From Sepiola atlantica (lineage: Eukaryota > Mollusca > Cephalopoda > Sepiida > Sepiolidae), in contig OY744525.1 of the NCBI GenBank assembly GCA_963556195.1, forward strand, positions 82,349,165-82,413,164: DNA of 64,000 bases, written 5' to 3'. Position 1 is the first letter of the stretch. Every line of letters begins with the position of its first letter. Below are positions 21,242 through 30,512 of this stretch, one piece after another. The position numbers and the translations under genes are program-made. The notes below the pieces were generated by a model. That model saw only the letters and a list, made by a program, of their open reading frames with translations. It did no database searches and was not told the DNA's origin.

Positions 21242-22024
21242 TATATATTAATTCACAATAAAACAAATATGTTAAAAAAACAAAACAATGAAAGTCTATT
21301 TATTAAAACGTTATTTTGTAATGTTATAAATGAACACTTATAATAAGAGAGCTGATACAATTCTAAAAGATACAACTCCTCCAACCTGACTCACTGTTAC
21401 ACCGGGGTACATGTCTAAAAGCGACAATCATCAAATAGTGCTTCCGTTGTAATTATGAAGTAAATATGTGCAGTGACTTGTAACTGAAAGTAGGTCATCA
21501 GAAATCAATTTCGGTCTGATTACACTGCCCTTTCCTATTTGTCTCACCTTTTTTTCTTTTTCTTTATTTTTTCTTTCTTTTTTTTGCCTCTGTCAATTAT
21601 ATTCCCTTATTCTTGTGTAATTCTATTTCCGAGATGAAACAATCCTTTTTCGCTTGGCTGTTGCATATCTAAGGAATGCGTATAATATTCAGAAAGGTCA
21701 TATAGAATAAACAAAGACATTTTCATATAGAACCATTTTTCCAGTCATCTTTATACCATGTATTACAATAACTAGAACAGAAAGAAAAACTTTCTACGAA
21801 GCTAATTTCATTCTTGGCTGAAGAAGAAGATGAAGAAAAAGAAGAATCGATCTCCAGTAAAATAAAATATACTTATATTTGTTTTGGATGTCGAAGGGAC
21901 CGAATGAGACTAATAAACAAAATAATGGGTTACAGATTTCTGCATTCTATTGTTTTTGATTTTCTTGTCAGTCGAATCTACATATTTCTACACAAATCAT
22001 ACTATAATCATATATATATATATA
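21242..22024. other. Spacer without recognised feature
   Basis: AT- and T-rich; no supported gene. Confidence 0.4.
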
Positions 22025-22405
22025 CAGGGTGGGCAAAAATAAGGGTCCTATTTTTAAAAATTCATAACTTTTTTATTTATTGATTAAAAAAATTTTTTTT
22101 TTTAGAATAAGTAAAGGACCCCTTCCGAAGCAAGCATGAGCCGTAATAGCCCTAAAGAACGTACCCTCATTTAGAAAACATTATTTTTGCTTAAAAAACT
22201 CAAAACAGTGTAAAAAACAATACTTTAGTTTTTGTAAGTTTTAAGAAGTGTTTTTCGGCTAAAATTTGTTTTGTTTATTTCAAAAAATCTCGGAAGGGTC
22301 AGTCTACACACACATAAAGTTTGGTGAGTTTAACTTTTATTTTGTGGAAGTTATTCAAATTCAAGTTATTCAAATTTAAAGATAGGACCCTTATTTTGGC
22401 CCACC

Positions 22406-22408
<3 letters not shown>
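22025..22408. mobile_element. 384-bp MITE with terminal inverted repeats
   Basis: The left end reads CAGGGTGGGCAAAAATAAGG then GTCCTATTTTTAAA. The right end is its reverse complement with small changes (CAGGGTGGGCCAAAATAAGG then GTCCTATCTTTAAA), giving inverted repeats of at least 30 bp. TA flanks each side, consistent with Tc1/mariner-type target duplication, though it sits inside a TA run. No transposase frame fits inside. Confidence 0.75.

Positions 22409-22409
<1 letters not shown>

Positions 22410-22444
<35 letters not shown>
22410..22444. repeat. (TA)n microsatellite
   Basis: About 35 bp of TA between the MITE and the ribozyme-like motif. Confidence 0.9.
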
Positions 22445-22447
<3 letters not shown>

Positions 22448-22449
22448 AT

Positions 22450-22490
22450 CCACAGACAGCTGTTTCGTCGTCTACGACTCACCAGTATGG
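22450..22490 (-). ncRNA. Hammerhead ribozyme motif, one core base changed
   Basis: Minus strand: CCATA, CTGGTGA, GTC-GTAGAC-GAC, GAA, ACAGCTGT, C, TGTGG. Helix I pairs CCAUA with UGUGG. Helix II is GUC/GAC. Helix III is the self-complementary ACAGCUGU with no loop, a form known to work only as a dimer in Penelope-like elements. The core has G at the invariant A6 position, so this copy is probably inactive. It abuts a TA run on the 3' side. Confidence 0.6.
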
Positions 22491-22500
22491 CTAGACGTAG

Positions 22501-23272
22501 AAAGTATATTTACGCTCAGATTCGAAATCTGAAACGGCAATCATATACACATGCGAGTAGCAGTCCAAGTACCTACATTCCTTGCGTTAGCAAATATCGC
22601 CACTGGCAGTAGGAGACATTCTATATTTTCTGTCATGACAACCTTTCCTTTCTCAAACCAACCCTGTTCCCGCCAATCCTTAAAGCCCTACTCTTATTCA
22701 ATCATTCCAAGCATCTGTTGTGTCCATGGTGTGCAAATATAGAGGGCTGGCTGGCTGGCTGGCTGTCGGGGTTCGGGCCCAGGTGGAGGCAGGCAAGCAA
22801 AGAAGCCGGTGATGGACAGATTCCAATATCCGCACGAAACACTTTATTAAACGCGTTCAGCACACACCGTCGGCTCGGTTCGCTAATATTTACTGAAAAC
22901 GGCAGACAAGAGGGTAAATAAAGCACTAAACGTTTACTTTTCTTCTGCCACGTACAGCCCAGTCGTTAGTGAATCACACTAATTGCAATGAGGCCCATGG
23001 TTGGAAAATTGACAAAAAAGATTTTGTTTAAATAAAATAAAATAAAGAATGCCATTATCGTTTCGTTTGTCTATTTTACAACATATCACACGTTTTAGGG
23101 TTACTTAACGGCGAAGTATAGTACATTTTAGTAACGATTCTTGTAAAAAAACTTTATTGTATTAAATAGACCAGAGAATTGAAAAATTACGCAGGCTGTG
23201 ATTGGTTGAGCGATATCACGTGTTAGAACAGAGGATGTGTTTTAAATCGTTAAAGCAGTTAATGACTTTGTA
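22501..23272. other. Spacer
   Basis: It contains a (GGCT)n tract near 22743-22764 and a polyadenylation-like AATAAAG near 22917. No gene recognised. Confidence 0.4.
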
Positions 23273-23900
23273 CGGATCCGAGTGCTCGACGTTGACGAAG
23301 GAAGCCGGAAGAAGACTACCGGTCATGGAGACGAACATGTTGCTATGAAATGTCGATCTGATCAAATTCGGTATTTACATCTTTCCAACTTAGGATGAGG
23401 TAGCACAAGAGCGGAATGTGAGGAGTGTAATCCGGCGCCATAGAAGTGCGGCTCTCAGGTCTCTTGCCAATTGTCTGCGCAACGCCGTTGGAATTCACCG
23501 GTGAGGGTATGGGTGGGAGCGGCTCACGCAGTTAGCAATGAAATAACTCCTTCCCAAAGAGGGGAGGCAAAGCCCGGAAGGGTGACCCTCCTATAACTGA
23601 CCAGACTCGACCCTTACTAAAATGCTGATATTCTCCATCATTACGCCAATCTCAGACAAAATCATCCCCGCTGGTATGCACATGTACGGCACACAAACGA
23701 CAATACTGTACGGAAACAGCATTTAAGATGGAAGCCTATGGGATAAGGCCGAGAAGATAGCCTAAACAGAGGTGGATCTCAAAACGGTCGGACCTCATCC
23801 TGACCAAGCTTTTGACCGTATATGATGGAAGGATAAATCCAAATGCTGACCTCGCTGCGCGGGAAAGATGTAGAAGAAAATGATGAGAAAAGATTATGCT
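23273..23900 (+). pseudogene. RTE-like non-LTR ORF2 C-terminus, decayed
   Basis: Plus-strand frames give GSECSTLTKEAGRRLPVMET then NM (the SExWTLTKxxxxRLxxxExxML block). After an interruption comes PRWYAHVRHTNDNTVRK (the RWYGHVxRxxDDxV block), then DQAFDR near 23805 and a basic end. These are successive blocks of RTE-type ORF2 C-termini, with several frameshifts and stops. A minus-strand SINE piece sits in the gap at 23498-23622. Confidence 0.65.
23498..23622 (-). mobile_element. SINE body fragment inserted in non-LTR relic
   Basis: The reverse complement shows GGAAGGAGTTATTTCATTGC near a CTGCGTGAGCCGC block, and CGGGCTTTGCCTCCCCTCTT. These match the central body of the U2-headed long SINE. 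Head and tail are missing. Confidence 0.55.
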
Positions 23901-23999
23901 GATCAGTGGCGATGTGCAGAATTACTGATGGCCTTTGTCCTCATGATAAACCTTTGAGGGAAATATTAATGGATGTTTTTTTCCTTAAAACGGGTCACC

Positions 24000-24199
24000 A
24001 CTTATCAAGACCAGATGCCACTCGAGAATAAGGGTTGATGAGATAAAATGATTGTCAGAAACAAGTCCAAATATTTGCGGGGACAGTTCTAGATAGGAAT
24101 TTGTTAACATAGGCTTTGAAGACGACAAACTTGTAATCTGTGGGGAAGCAGTCCTGCGTCAATGTGTTCCACAGACGGGAAGCCTTTCGTAGTGGTTCT
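24000..24199 (-). pseudogene. Non-LTR retrotransposon ORF2 tail and 3' UTR
   Basis: On the minus strand a frame gives CFPTDYKFVVFKAYVNKFLS, with a degraded LPVWNTLT before it. The 3' end (CTCGAGTGGCATCTGGTCTT, GATAAGTGGTGACCC) matches 44345-44380. It follows directly, in the same orientation, the tail of the SINE at 24200-24402. Confidence 0.6.
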
Positions 24200-24402
24200 T
24201 ATTTACTTGTCTCTCCACGAGGGAAGAATTAAACACTAGGGCGATTTTTTATGTGAAATCCGAAAAAGGGGCACTCTGGATTGGAAAAAAATAAAAATTC
24301 CATCAGTCTAGAAGGGTTTCTCCTTAACTTACCAAGGACAGAAAAGGTGAAGTGTAGTATCAGAACAGATACTTCACTTTGCTCCTAGCCAAAAGGCCAA
24401 GA
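24200..24402 (-). mobile_element. U2-headed SINE, short-body type
   Basis: The minus strand starts TTCTTGGCCTTTTGGCTAGG, then AGCAAAGTGAAGTATCTGTT. This is U2 snRNA nucleotides about 5-45 (GGCCUUUUGGCUA through GUAGUAUCUGUUC) with a few changes. It continues ACTTCACCTTTTCTGTCC and CCAATCCAGAGTGCCCC, and ends CTCGTGGAGAGACAAGTAAA. This is one of the best-preserved U2 heads here. Confidence 0.8.
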
Positions 24403-25956
24403 AATTTACATGGTTCATAAGGGTCTATTTCGCAAATAATCGCCTGTTTCGCAGAATGGATGTATTGACATTGTGAATATTCGGCGAGGCCGTTTCCTTT
24501 ATAGCACCCTGGTCATTTTTTCAACTACGAATGAATGAATTTCAAGATGGCTACGCGATCGCACGTGGGTCCGCATAACACAACTATCCGTTCACAATAG
24601 AATATTAAAGGTTGAACATAAGCTGCTATTATAGGCATAAATAAGATCAGACGTTGATACCTGTCCTCATTGTATTATAGTGTAAGCCTTACACTGTCAT
24701 ACAATCGGGAAATGTATTTAAGGGAACGCAATAGATTCCATGTGATTTGAACTGACTCACCCAATTCCATAATCTTTGACTGGTTATGGTTTGCTACCGT
24801 GTTAAAAACGTTAATGAGGTGATTAATGAGGGGGGGGACTTATCTGGTACTTATTCCTCGACCTTACTTGACAATAATTGATGAAGGAGAAAGGAAGAAG
24901 TAAAGAAATCCTAAAAAGTTAAAGACAAAAAGGATGACTTATGGATTGGGTATAAGAAAAAGAAAAGAAAAAAAAGCTTTTGGAAATTAAGAAGTAAATT
25001 GGAGAAAGGCGTCTGTGCGAAGAAACTGACATGAAAATAAAAATAATAAATACATCAAACGAAAAATAAAACAAAGAAAATGGGCGAGAAATAACAGAAA
25101 ATAAACAACTAAATGTAAAACAAATATAAAAAAAACATGGCGGCCGATCGGATCTTTACAAAAAAGATCCATCAGTCGAGTTGATTAATCAGTTACCTCC
25201 ATTTGTTTTTATTCTAGTTTATTTGATTTCATTTATCTTTCTTTTTAACTGTCAATCACTCAACCCTTTTCTTCCTGCCTGTACCACTTGGTGCAGATGG
25301 CGACCATCAGCAAGAAAGCCCTACCCCCTCTTTGAGTTAAGTTGACCAATCAATCATTTTAAACGCTGGAAGAAGATAAACAGACGTAATTAGGGGTGAT
25401 ATAAAGAATCCTGTTATCGCGTATCGTGTGTGGTTGGAGAGAGCTGATCACAAGCCTACGTGGAGGAAAACATCGATAATATAGAGAGAGCTACACTGGT
25501 GAATAAGACATTGAAAGAGTCATCCCATATGCTAGGTTGTTGGGTTGTTTCTAAACAATTATTATTAATCAACATCGTATAGGTATGAATTCATTATTGA
25601 GAGATTGTAATGTATCGAATGTCAGATCGGTTGACTGGTTGAGTAATGCAAAGTTCTTCGTAAAAACAAGCGAATAGAGTATTCTTCTATAGCTAATATC
25701 ATTTATATAAACAGTAAGGTTCTCACTTCTTCGTTTGTGCCGAGTTTATCCGTCCGTCACCCTCCTAAGAACATATGACCGTCTAAATGTTAAGCAAATT
25801 AATACCGCGCACATGGGCGGCCTCATTTCTGTATTTTTGATCACTCTAGTCATTCCTGACGAAGATCGCAGAGTGTTTGAAATATTTAATCATAATAAAA
25901 AAGTATAAGAAAAAACATCGTTTTCTACTTCAATCACCATCAACTCATCATTCTCA
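24403..25956. other. Spacer without recognised feature
   Basis: It includes an A-rich tract (about 24880-25140) and a CCAAT-like GACCAATCAATCA near 25344, but no frame or RNA gene can be supported. Confidence 0.45.
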
Positions 25957-25978
25957 ATATATATATATATATATATAT

Positions 25979-26326
25979 TGTGAAAAAAAGAGGTGACGAT
26001 ACTCACGTGAAGAAAATCAGAGGACCGGAAGGTAAAACCCGATGCCTTCCATCTATTTATACTAATAGGGAAGGCATTCAGTGGTTATAAAGTCTTCCTC
26101 TAATACCGGAGAGGGCATTAACATTTTGGACTTGCTTCTGTGTTAACCAGTTATCAGTTAATCGTTTGATTTGTTACCAAGCTTACAGCTACCCCCTTCC
26201 CCATCTTTAGTTATTTGTTAACTGACTTCCCGATTTCGGTGGGAAGTCGCGAATCGGCAGTGTTTCGCAAGACAACAGCACTTCTACTATTCTTACACTT
26301 CAACCAGTCGAAAAATTTTTTCGACA
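25979..26326 (+). repeat. BEL/Pao 5' LTR
   Basis: A 348-bp direct repeat of 31819-32166. By eye only three substitutions separate the two (in CCTCTAATACC, GTTAATCGTTTG and GTCGAAAAATT). A TATA-like TATTTATACTAATA near 26055 could serve as core promoter. Confidence 0.92.
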
Positions 26327-26450
26327 CATTGCGAAACAATTCTGCAACAGTGTGAAGTTGGCTGGACCTTTTTTGGTTGTCTGATTACTGCCCATTCATA
26401 GCTTTTTTTTAGAATTACCGTTACATCTACTTATCACCCCCTTAGGCGAA

Positions 26451-29400
26451 ATGGCGGAAACTATTGATACAGTACGCAACAAAATTTCGGTCATTAAGGA
26501 TATGGTTCAGACGAAACTTGCAAGTTTGCATGCTGGAAGGACTTCTTCACTTACATTTTCCGTGTTCGAGGAACAGATTATTAACTATCTGGTGGAGATT
26601 GACTCTCACATTAGCCACATAAGACTTCACGACCCCTCCTCTCGTGACGAGATGGAGAGTTGGTCTTCTGAATACGCAGGGTTTTTGGATTCTCTCCACC
26701 AACTCCGTATAACTCATCCCCCCTCCAATTCTGATAACGCATTTGGCCTACCTCCACACTCTCCACCATCTGACTCCTTTCCTCGCAGGACTCGTTCTTC
26801 CTTTCTAGTGAACCCTCCTCAGGTACATGTAAACGCGCCTACCTTTAGTGGTCGAGAGATGGGAGAGGACATTATGAGTTTTCGTAGCTTTCTCTCTCGA
26901 TTTGAGAATTGCGTCGCAGGAATGGCGAACGATGCCGAAAGACTTAACTTTCTTAAGTGTTCGGTAACTGGCCGACCTCTTCTGCTCATCAAACACCTGA
27001 GTGTATGCGACTTGAACTACAAAACAGCGGTAGACATCCTTAAGTCGGAGTATTTGGATGAAGAGGAAATCATACAGCAAATATTTCAGGATATCCTGGA
27101 TTATAAGGTTCGACGTGATGACCCTTCTATGGATTTAGGGGAATTCCTAGCAAAAACCGCTGCCCTCCTCACTGAACTGGCAGATTCCTTTGGTTGTGAC
27201 TTTACCGATGATCATTCAGCAGGTGCTCGCTTAATGGCCCAGATTCTGTTCATCAAGTTCCCCAAGGAAATAAAGAGTGAAGTTATCCTGCTAACCGGAC
27301 GTAGAATCCCTACTTTGTCCTCTTTACTTCGTGACACTGGAGAAGCAATCAAACGACTGTGTGTCAAGGAGGGCAGATCCACCCGTCCTACCTTCCCGAG
27401 GTTCTACAGCTCTCAAGGTCCCCCCTCACGGAAACCAGGAGGTTCTACCCCTCGTAAAGATACCTCCTTCCTTACCTCGACTGAAACCATAGGAAGTATT
27501 CCTCCTGTCATGCGCGTTTCCTTCTCTTGGGGAAACAAGACTGTACAAGTTAACTGCCTGCTGGACACCGGAAGTGGGCGTACTTTTGTTTCGAAAGAAG
27601 CTCTGCAGCCTCTGTACATCCCTAGTTCTGAGGGTCGCGAGTATGAGCTTTCGCTCACCACATTCCAGGGACAACATAGGAAGTGCTATCGAGAGGTCGC
27701 TCTGAAGACCAGTCTGGGAATAGAACAACTACTGATACTACCCATTCTAATTCACGAGAACTTGGATCTTTCGTCACATTTGGAACACCTGGATGACCTG
27801 TTGGATAATTTCAGGGGAATGGGATATACACTAGCCGGAGATTTCGCGAGGGGCACCAACAGAATTAAAATTGAAGGTATTCTTGGACTGGATGTCATCC
27901 AATATTTGAGACCCCTTCAAATTGTGCCCTGCGTTCGGGGCCAAGCCTTTTCAGTGCCATCCGGACTCATTCCTTTTGGAAGAGAAGATGCTTTTCTCCC
28001 CGAGCAAAACCCATCTCTTCAGGAAAATGTAGGCCTCTCTTTCCGCAGGGTATTGGATTCTACGGAGAATGTTGAGTCATCTCTTTTGTGTTTTGCGTTG
28101 GAGTCTGAATCAACTTATACAGATCCTTTAGGAGATTTCTTCCCGGACAGCCAGGTGCAGAGGGGATTGGAGCTCATGTTCAGCATGGAATCGCTGGGGC
28201 TCCCCAATGAGGAATCTCTTGCTGAAATTGACCAGGAGAAGATAAAATATTTTCAGGAGGCAATTATACTAAAGGACAACAAATATTATGTGGAACTGCC
28301 TTGGCATATGGAGAAATTATCTCGTGTTCGTTCCAATCACGCTGTCTCTCTCCGCATTTTGGACCGGGTAGTTAAGAAACTAATGAAAGAGGGTGTGTAT
28401 GAAGAGTACCGGGAGGTATTTCGTCAACAGGAGCTAGATGGCACCATTGAGGAGATCAAGGTACTTCCTCACCAATTCAAAGATTACATATGGATCCCTC
28501 ACCGACCCGTCATGAAGACAGACCCAACTTGTACTACGAAGATTCGACCTGTCTTTAATTGCAGTTTAAAGGTTGGAAACTCTGTTTCTTTAAACGAGGC
28601 AGCCTATCCCGGGATTAATCTGAACTGCGATATGCTGAATCTCTTACTTGCATTTCGGTCTAACAAATATGTGTTGTTAGCAGATATTAGAAAGGCATTT
28701 TTGATGATTCGTCTGAAACTGGAGTCTGATAAAAACAAGTTTTGCTTCTTCCTCCGGGATGGGGATCGACTTCGATGTTACAGATACACAACGATCATTT
28801 TTGGGTTTGTGTCAAGTCCCTTCATCCTGAGTTGCATATTGAAGTTCCATGCAGCACGATTTCCTCAGGACCGTTGTCGATCTATGATGGAGAATCGATT
28901 TTACGTGGACAACCTGGTAATGACAGGAACAGAACCAGGAATCATTACCGAATTGTATTCTACCTCCAAAGCTCGCCTGCAGGAGGGAGGTTTTGAGTTG
29001 CAGGCCTGCAGCTCCAATTGTGCCACCCTCAGAGAAAAAATGAGTCAGGACGGCACTCTCAGCACCCATGGAGGCAGTTGGGAGAGAGTGTTAGGTTATC
29101 GCTATGCTCCACTTACAGAAGAAATGAGTGTCAACCCGGTGAAATGCCAGTCGGATGCTTCGACTAAGCGAAGAATACTGGCTGAAGCCGCTAAAATCTT
29201 TGATCCTTTGTCTCTTTGCCTCCCTGTGACCCTGCGGAGCCGAGTATTAATGGCCAAATTATGGAAAAGAGGATTAGGATGGGATGAACAAATCCCAGGT
29301 GAATATCAGATGCTATGGAGGACTCTTGCTCGGGACCTGTCTGACCTGAGTGACTTACCATTTGACCGTTGCGCCTTCCAGGGAGGTCAAGAAGGAGAGT

Positions 29401-30452
29401 TATTCGTTTTTTGTGATGCCTCTGCAGATGCGTATGGGTTTGCAGCATACGTCTTACAGCAGGGTTGTCCCCGATTGATTTTTGCCAAAGCCAAAGTGGC
29501 CCCCTCTAAGACGAAGTCGCTCCCGACATTGGAGCTAATGGCCATATACTTGGCTCTAAAATGCTTGCCCTCAGTGTTACTGGGCTGCAGGGATTTGATC
29601 CTCACCAAGTTATATGTGGCAACGGATGCACAAGTGGTCTTGTCATGGATTCTGTCACAATCTATGGCAAGTAAGAATGTTTTTGCTCAAAATCGGCTCA
29701 AGGATGTTCTTCATATGAGGAGTCAATTTGCTACTCTCCATGGACTCGAACCGGTGTTTCGTTATATACATACCTCGCAAAATCCAGCTGATCTCATTAC
29801 CAGAGGAATGTCCTTGAGGAAATTCAAGTCAGTTTTCAAGTTTTGGTGTCATGGTCCCTCTTGGTTGGGGGGAGGAAGTTCTGCCTGGCCGGTACAGGAT
29901 ATGCCATGTCTCAGCAAACATTCCCAACAAATGGCATCTGCTTGTGTAGGTGTTTCCGTGGCCCTCGAGACAGAATATACTCCCTGCATCAACTTTGGAC
30001 GTTTCTCTCAATTTTCCCGCCTTCTCAGAGTGGTTACATTGGTGTTCACGTTCATCAATAGGCTTAGGGGGCGCAATGAAGATGCGGGAGGAAAGGCCAA
30101 AATATATCTGTTAAAAAACTTGCAGGCCCAATCCTGCGTGGTGGAATTGCATTACTTGCAGGATCCCTCTGGAAAATCGGTCCCCCCACTGATCCATTCT
30201 CTTGACTTGTTTCTGGACCAGGATGGCCTCATCCGTTCTCGAGGCCGAATAGACAGATCACCGCACCTCAGTTTCGAGATAAAAAACCCCATCTTATTGG
30301 GCAAGGACAACCTCGTCACTAGACTCATTATTATGGATTGTCATTACCGGAGCGCCCATTTAGGAGTGGGGTCTACTCTAGCTGAGCTCAGGCGTTGTGG
30401 GTTTTGGATTCCTCAAGGGAGACAGGCGGTCACTAAGGCTTTGGCATCTTGA
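26451..30452 (+). CDS. BEL/Pao gag-pol polyprotein, N-terminal part
   Basis: A 1333-codon frame starting at the first ATG after the leader. Residues about 125-275 resemble the BEL/Pao gag domain (DUF1759: PTFSGREMGEDIMSFRSFL). No CCHC zinc knuckle is visible between this and the protease. The protease has LLDTGSGRTFVS with the catalytic Asp at 372. The reverse transcriptase spans roughly 600-880, with Asp 745 in LLADIRKAF and YVDN at 818-821. RNase H starts around Asp 989 in FVFCDASADAYG. The end enters the integrase zinc-binding domain (HYRSAHLGVGSTLAELRRCG) and stops at a UGA where the family has the first Cys of its CxxC pair. The frame resumes in the same phase downstream. The intact frame otherwise suggests recent activity. 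Confidence 0.93.
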   Translation: MAETIDTVRNKISVIKDMVQTKLASLHAGRTSSLTFSVFEEQIINYLVEIDSHISHIRLHDPSSRDEMESWSSEYAGFLDSLHQLRITHPPSNSDNAFGLPPHSPPSDSFPRRTRSSFLVNPPQVHVNAPTFSGREMGEDIMSFRSFLSRFENCVAGMANDAERLNFLKCSVTGRPLLLIKHLSVCDLNYKTAVDILKSEYLDEEEIIQQIFQDILDYKVRRDDPSMDLGEFLAKTAALLTELADSFGCDFTDDHSAGARLMAQILFIKFPKEIKSEVILLTGRRIPTLSSLLRDTGEAIKRLCVKEGRSTRPTFPRFYSSQGPPSRKPGGSTPRKDTSFLTSTETIGSIPPVMRVSFSWGNKTVQVNCLLDTGSGRTFVSKEALQPLYIPSSEGREYELSLTTFQGQHRKCYREVALKTSLGIEQLLILPILIHENLDLSSHLEHLDDLLDNFRGMGYTLAGDFARGTNRIKIEGILGLDVIQYLRPLQIVPCVRGQAFSVPSGLIPFGREDAFLPEQNPSLQENVGLSFRRVLDSTENVESSLLCFALESESTYTDPLGDFFPDSQVQRGLELMFSMESLGLPNEESLAEIDQEKIKYFQEAIILKDNKYYVELPWHMEKLSRVRSNHAVSLRILDRVVKKLMKEGVYEEYREVFRQQELDGTIEEIKVLPHQFKDYIWIPHRPVMKTDPTCTTKIRPVFNCSLKVGNSVSLNEAAYPGINLNCDMLNLLLAFRSNKYVLLADIRKAFLMIRLKLESDKNKFCFFLRDGDRLRCYRYTTIIFGFVSSPFILSCILKFHAARFPQDRCRSMMENRFYVDNLVMTGTEPGIITELYSTSKARLQEGGFELQACSSNCATLREKMSQDGTLSTHGGSWERVLGYRYAPLTEEMSVNPVKCQSDASTKRRILAEAAKIFDPLSLCLPVTLRSRVLMAKLWKRGLGWDEQIPGEYQMLWRTLARDLSDLSDLPFDRCAFQGGQEGELFVFCDASADAYGFAAYVLQQGCPRLIFAKAKVAPSKTKSLPTLELMAIYLALKCLPSVLLGCRDLILTKLYVATDAQVVLSWILSQSMASKNVFAQNRLKDVLHMRSQFATLHGLEPVFRYIHTSQNPADLITRGMSLRKFKSVFKFWCHGPSWLGGGSSAWPVQDMPCLSKHSQQMASACVGVSVALETEYTPCINFGRFSQFSRLLRVVTLVFTFINRLRGRNEDAGGKAKIYLLKNLQAQSCVVELHYLQDPSGKSVPPLIHSLDLFLDQDGLIRSRGRIDRSPHLSFEIKNPILLGKDNLVTRLIIMDCHYRSAHLGVGSTLAELRRCGFWIPQGRQAVTKALAS

Positions 30453-30512
30453 CATTTATGTAAGAGGTACAACTCAAGAGCTGTTCTCCCCACTAATTCG
30501 GCTAGTCTTCCA

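Noticed and set aside
26805..27728. Antisense frames inside the BEL element
   Set aside because: They lie opposite the long sense frame, show no motif, and are shadows.
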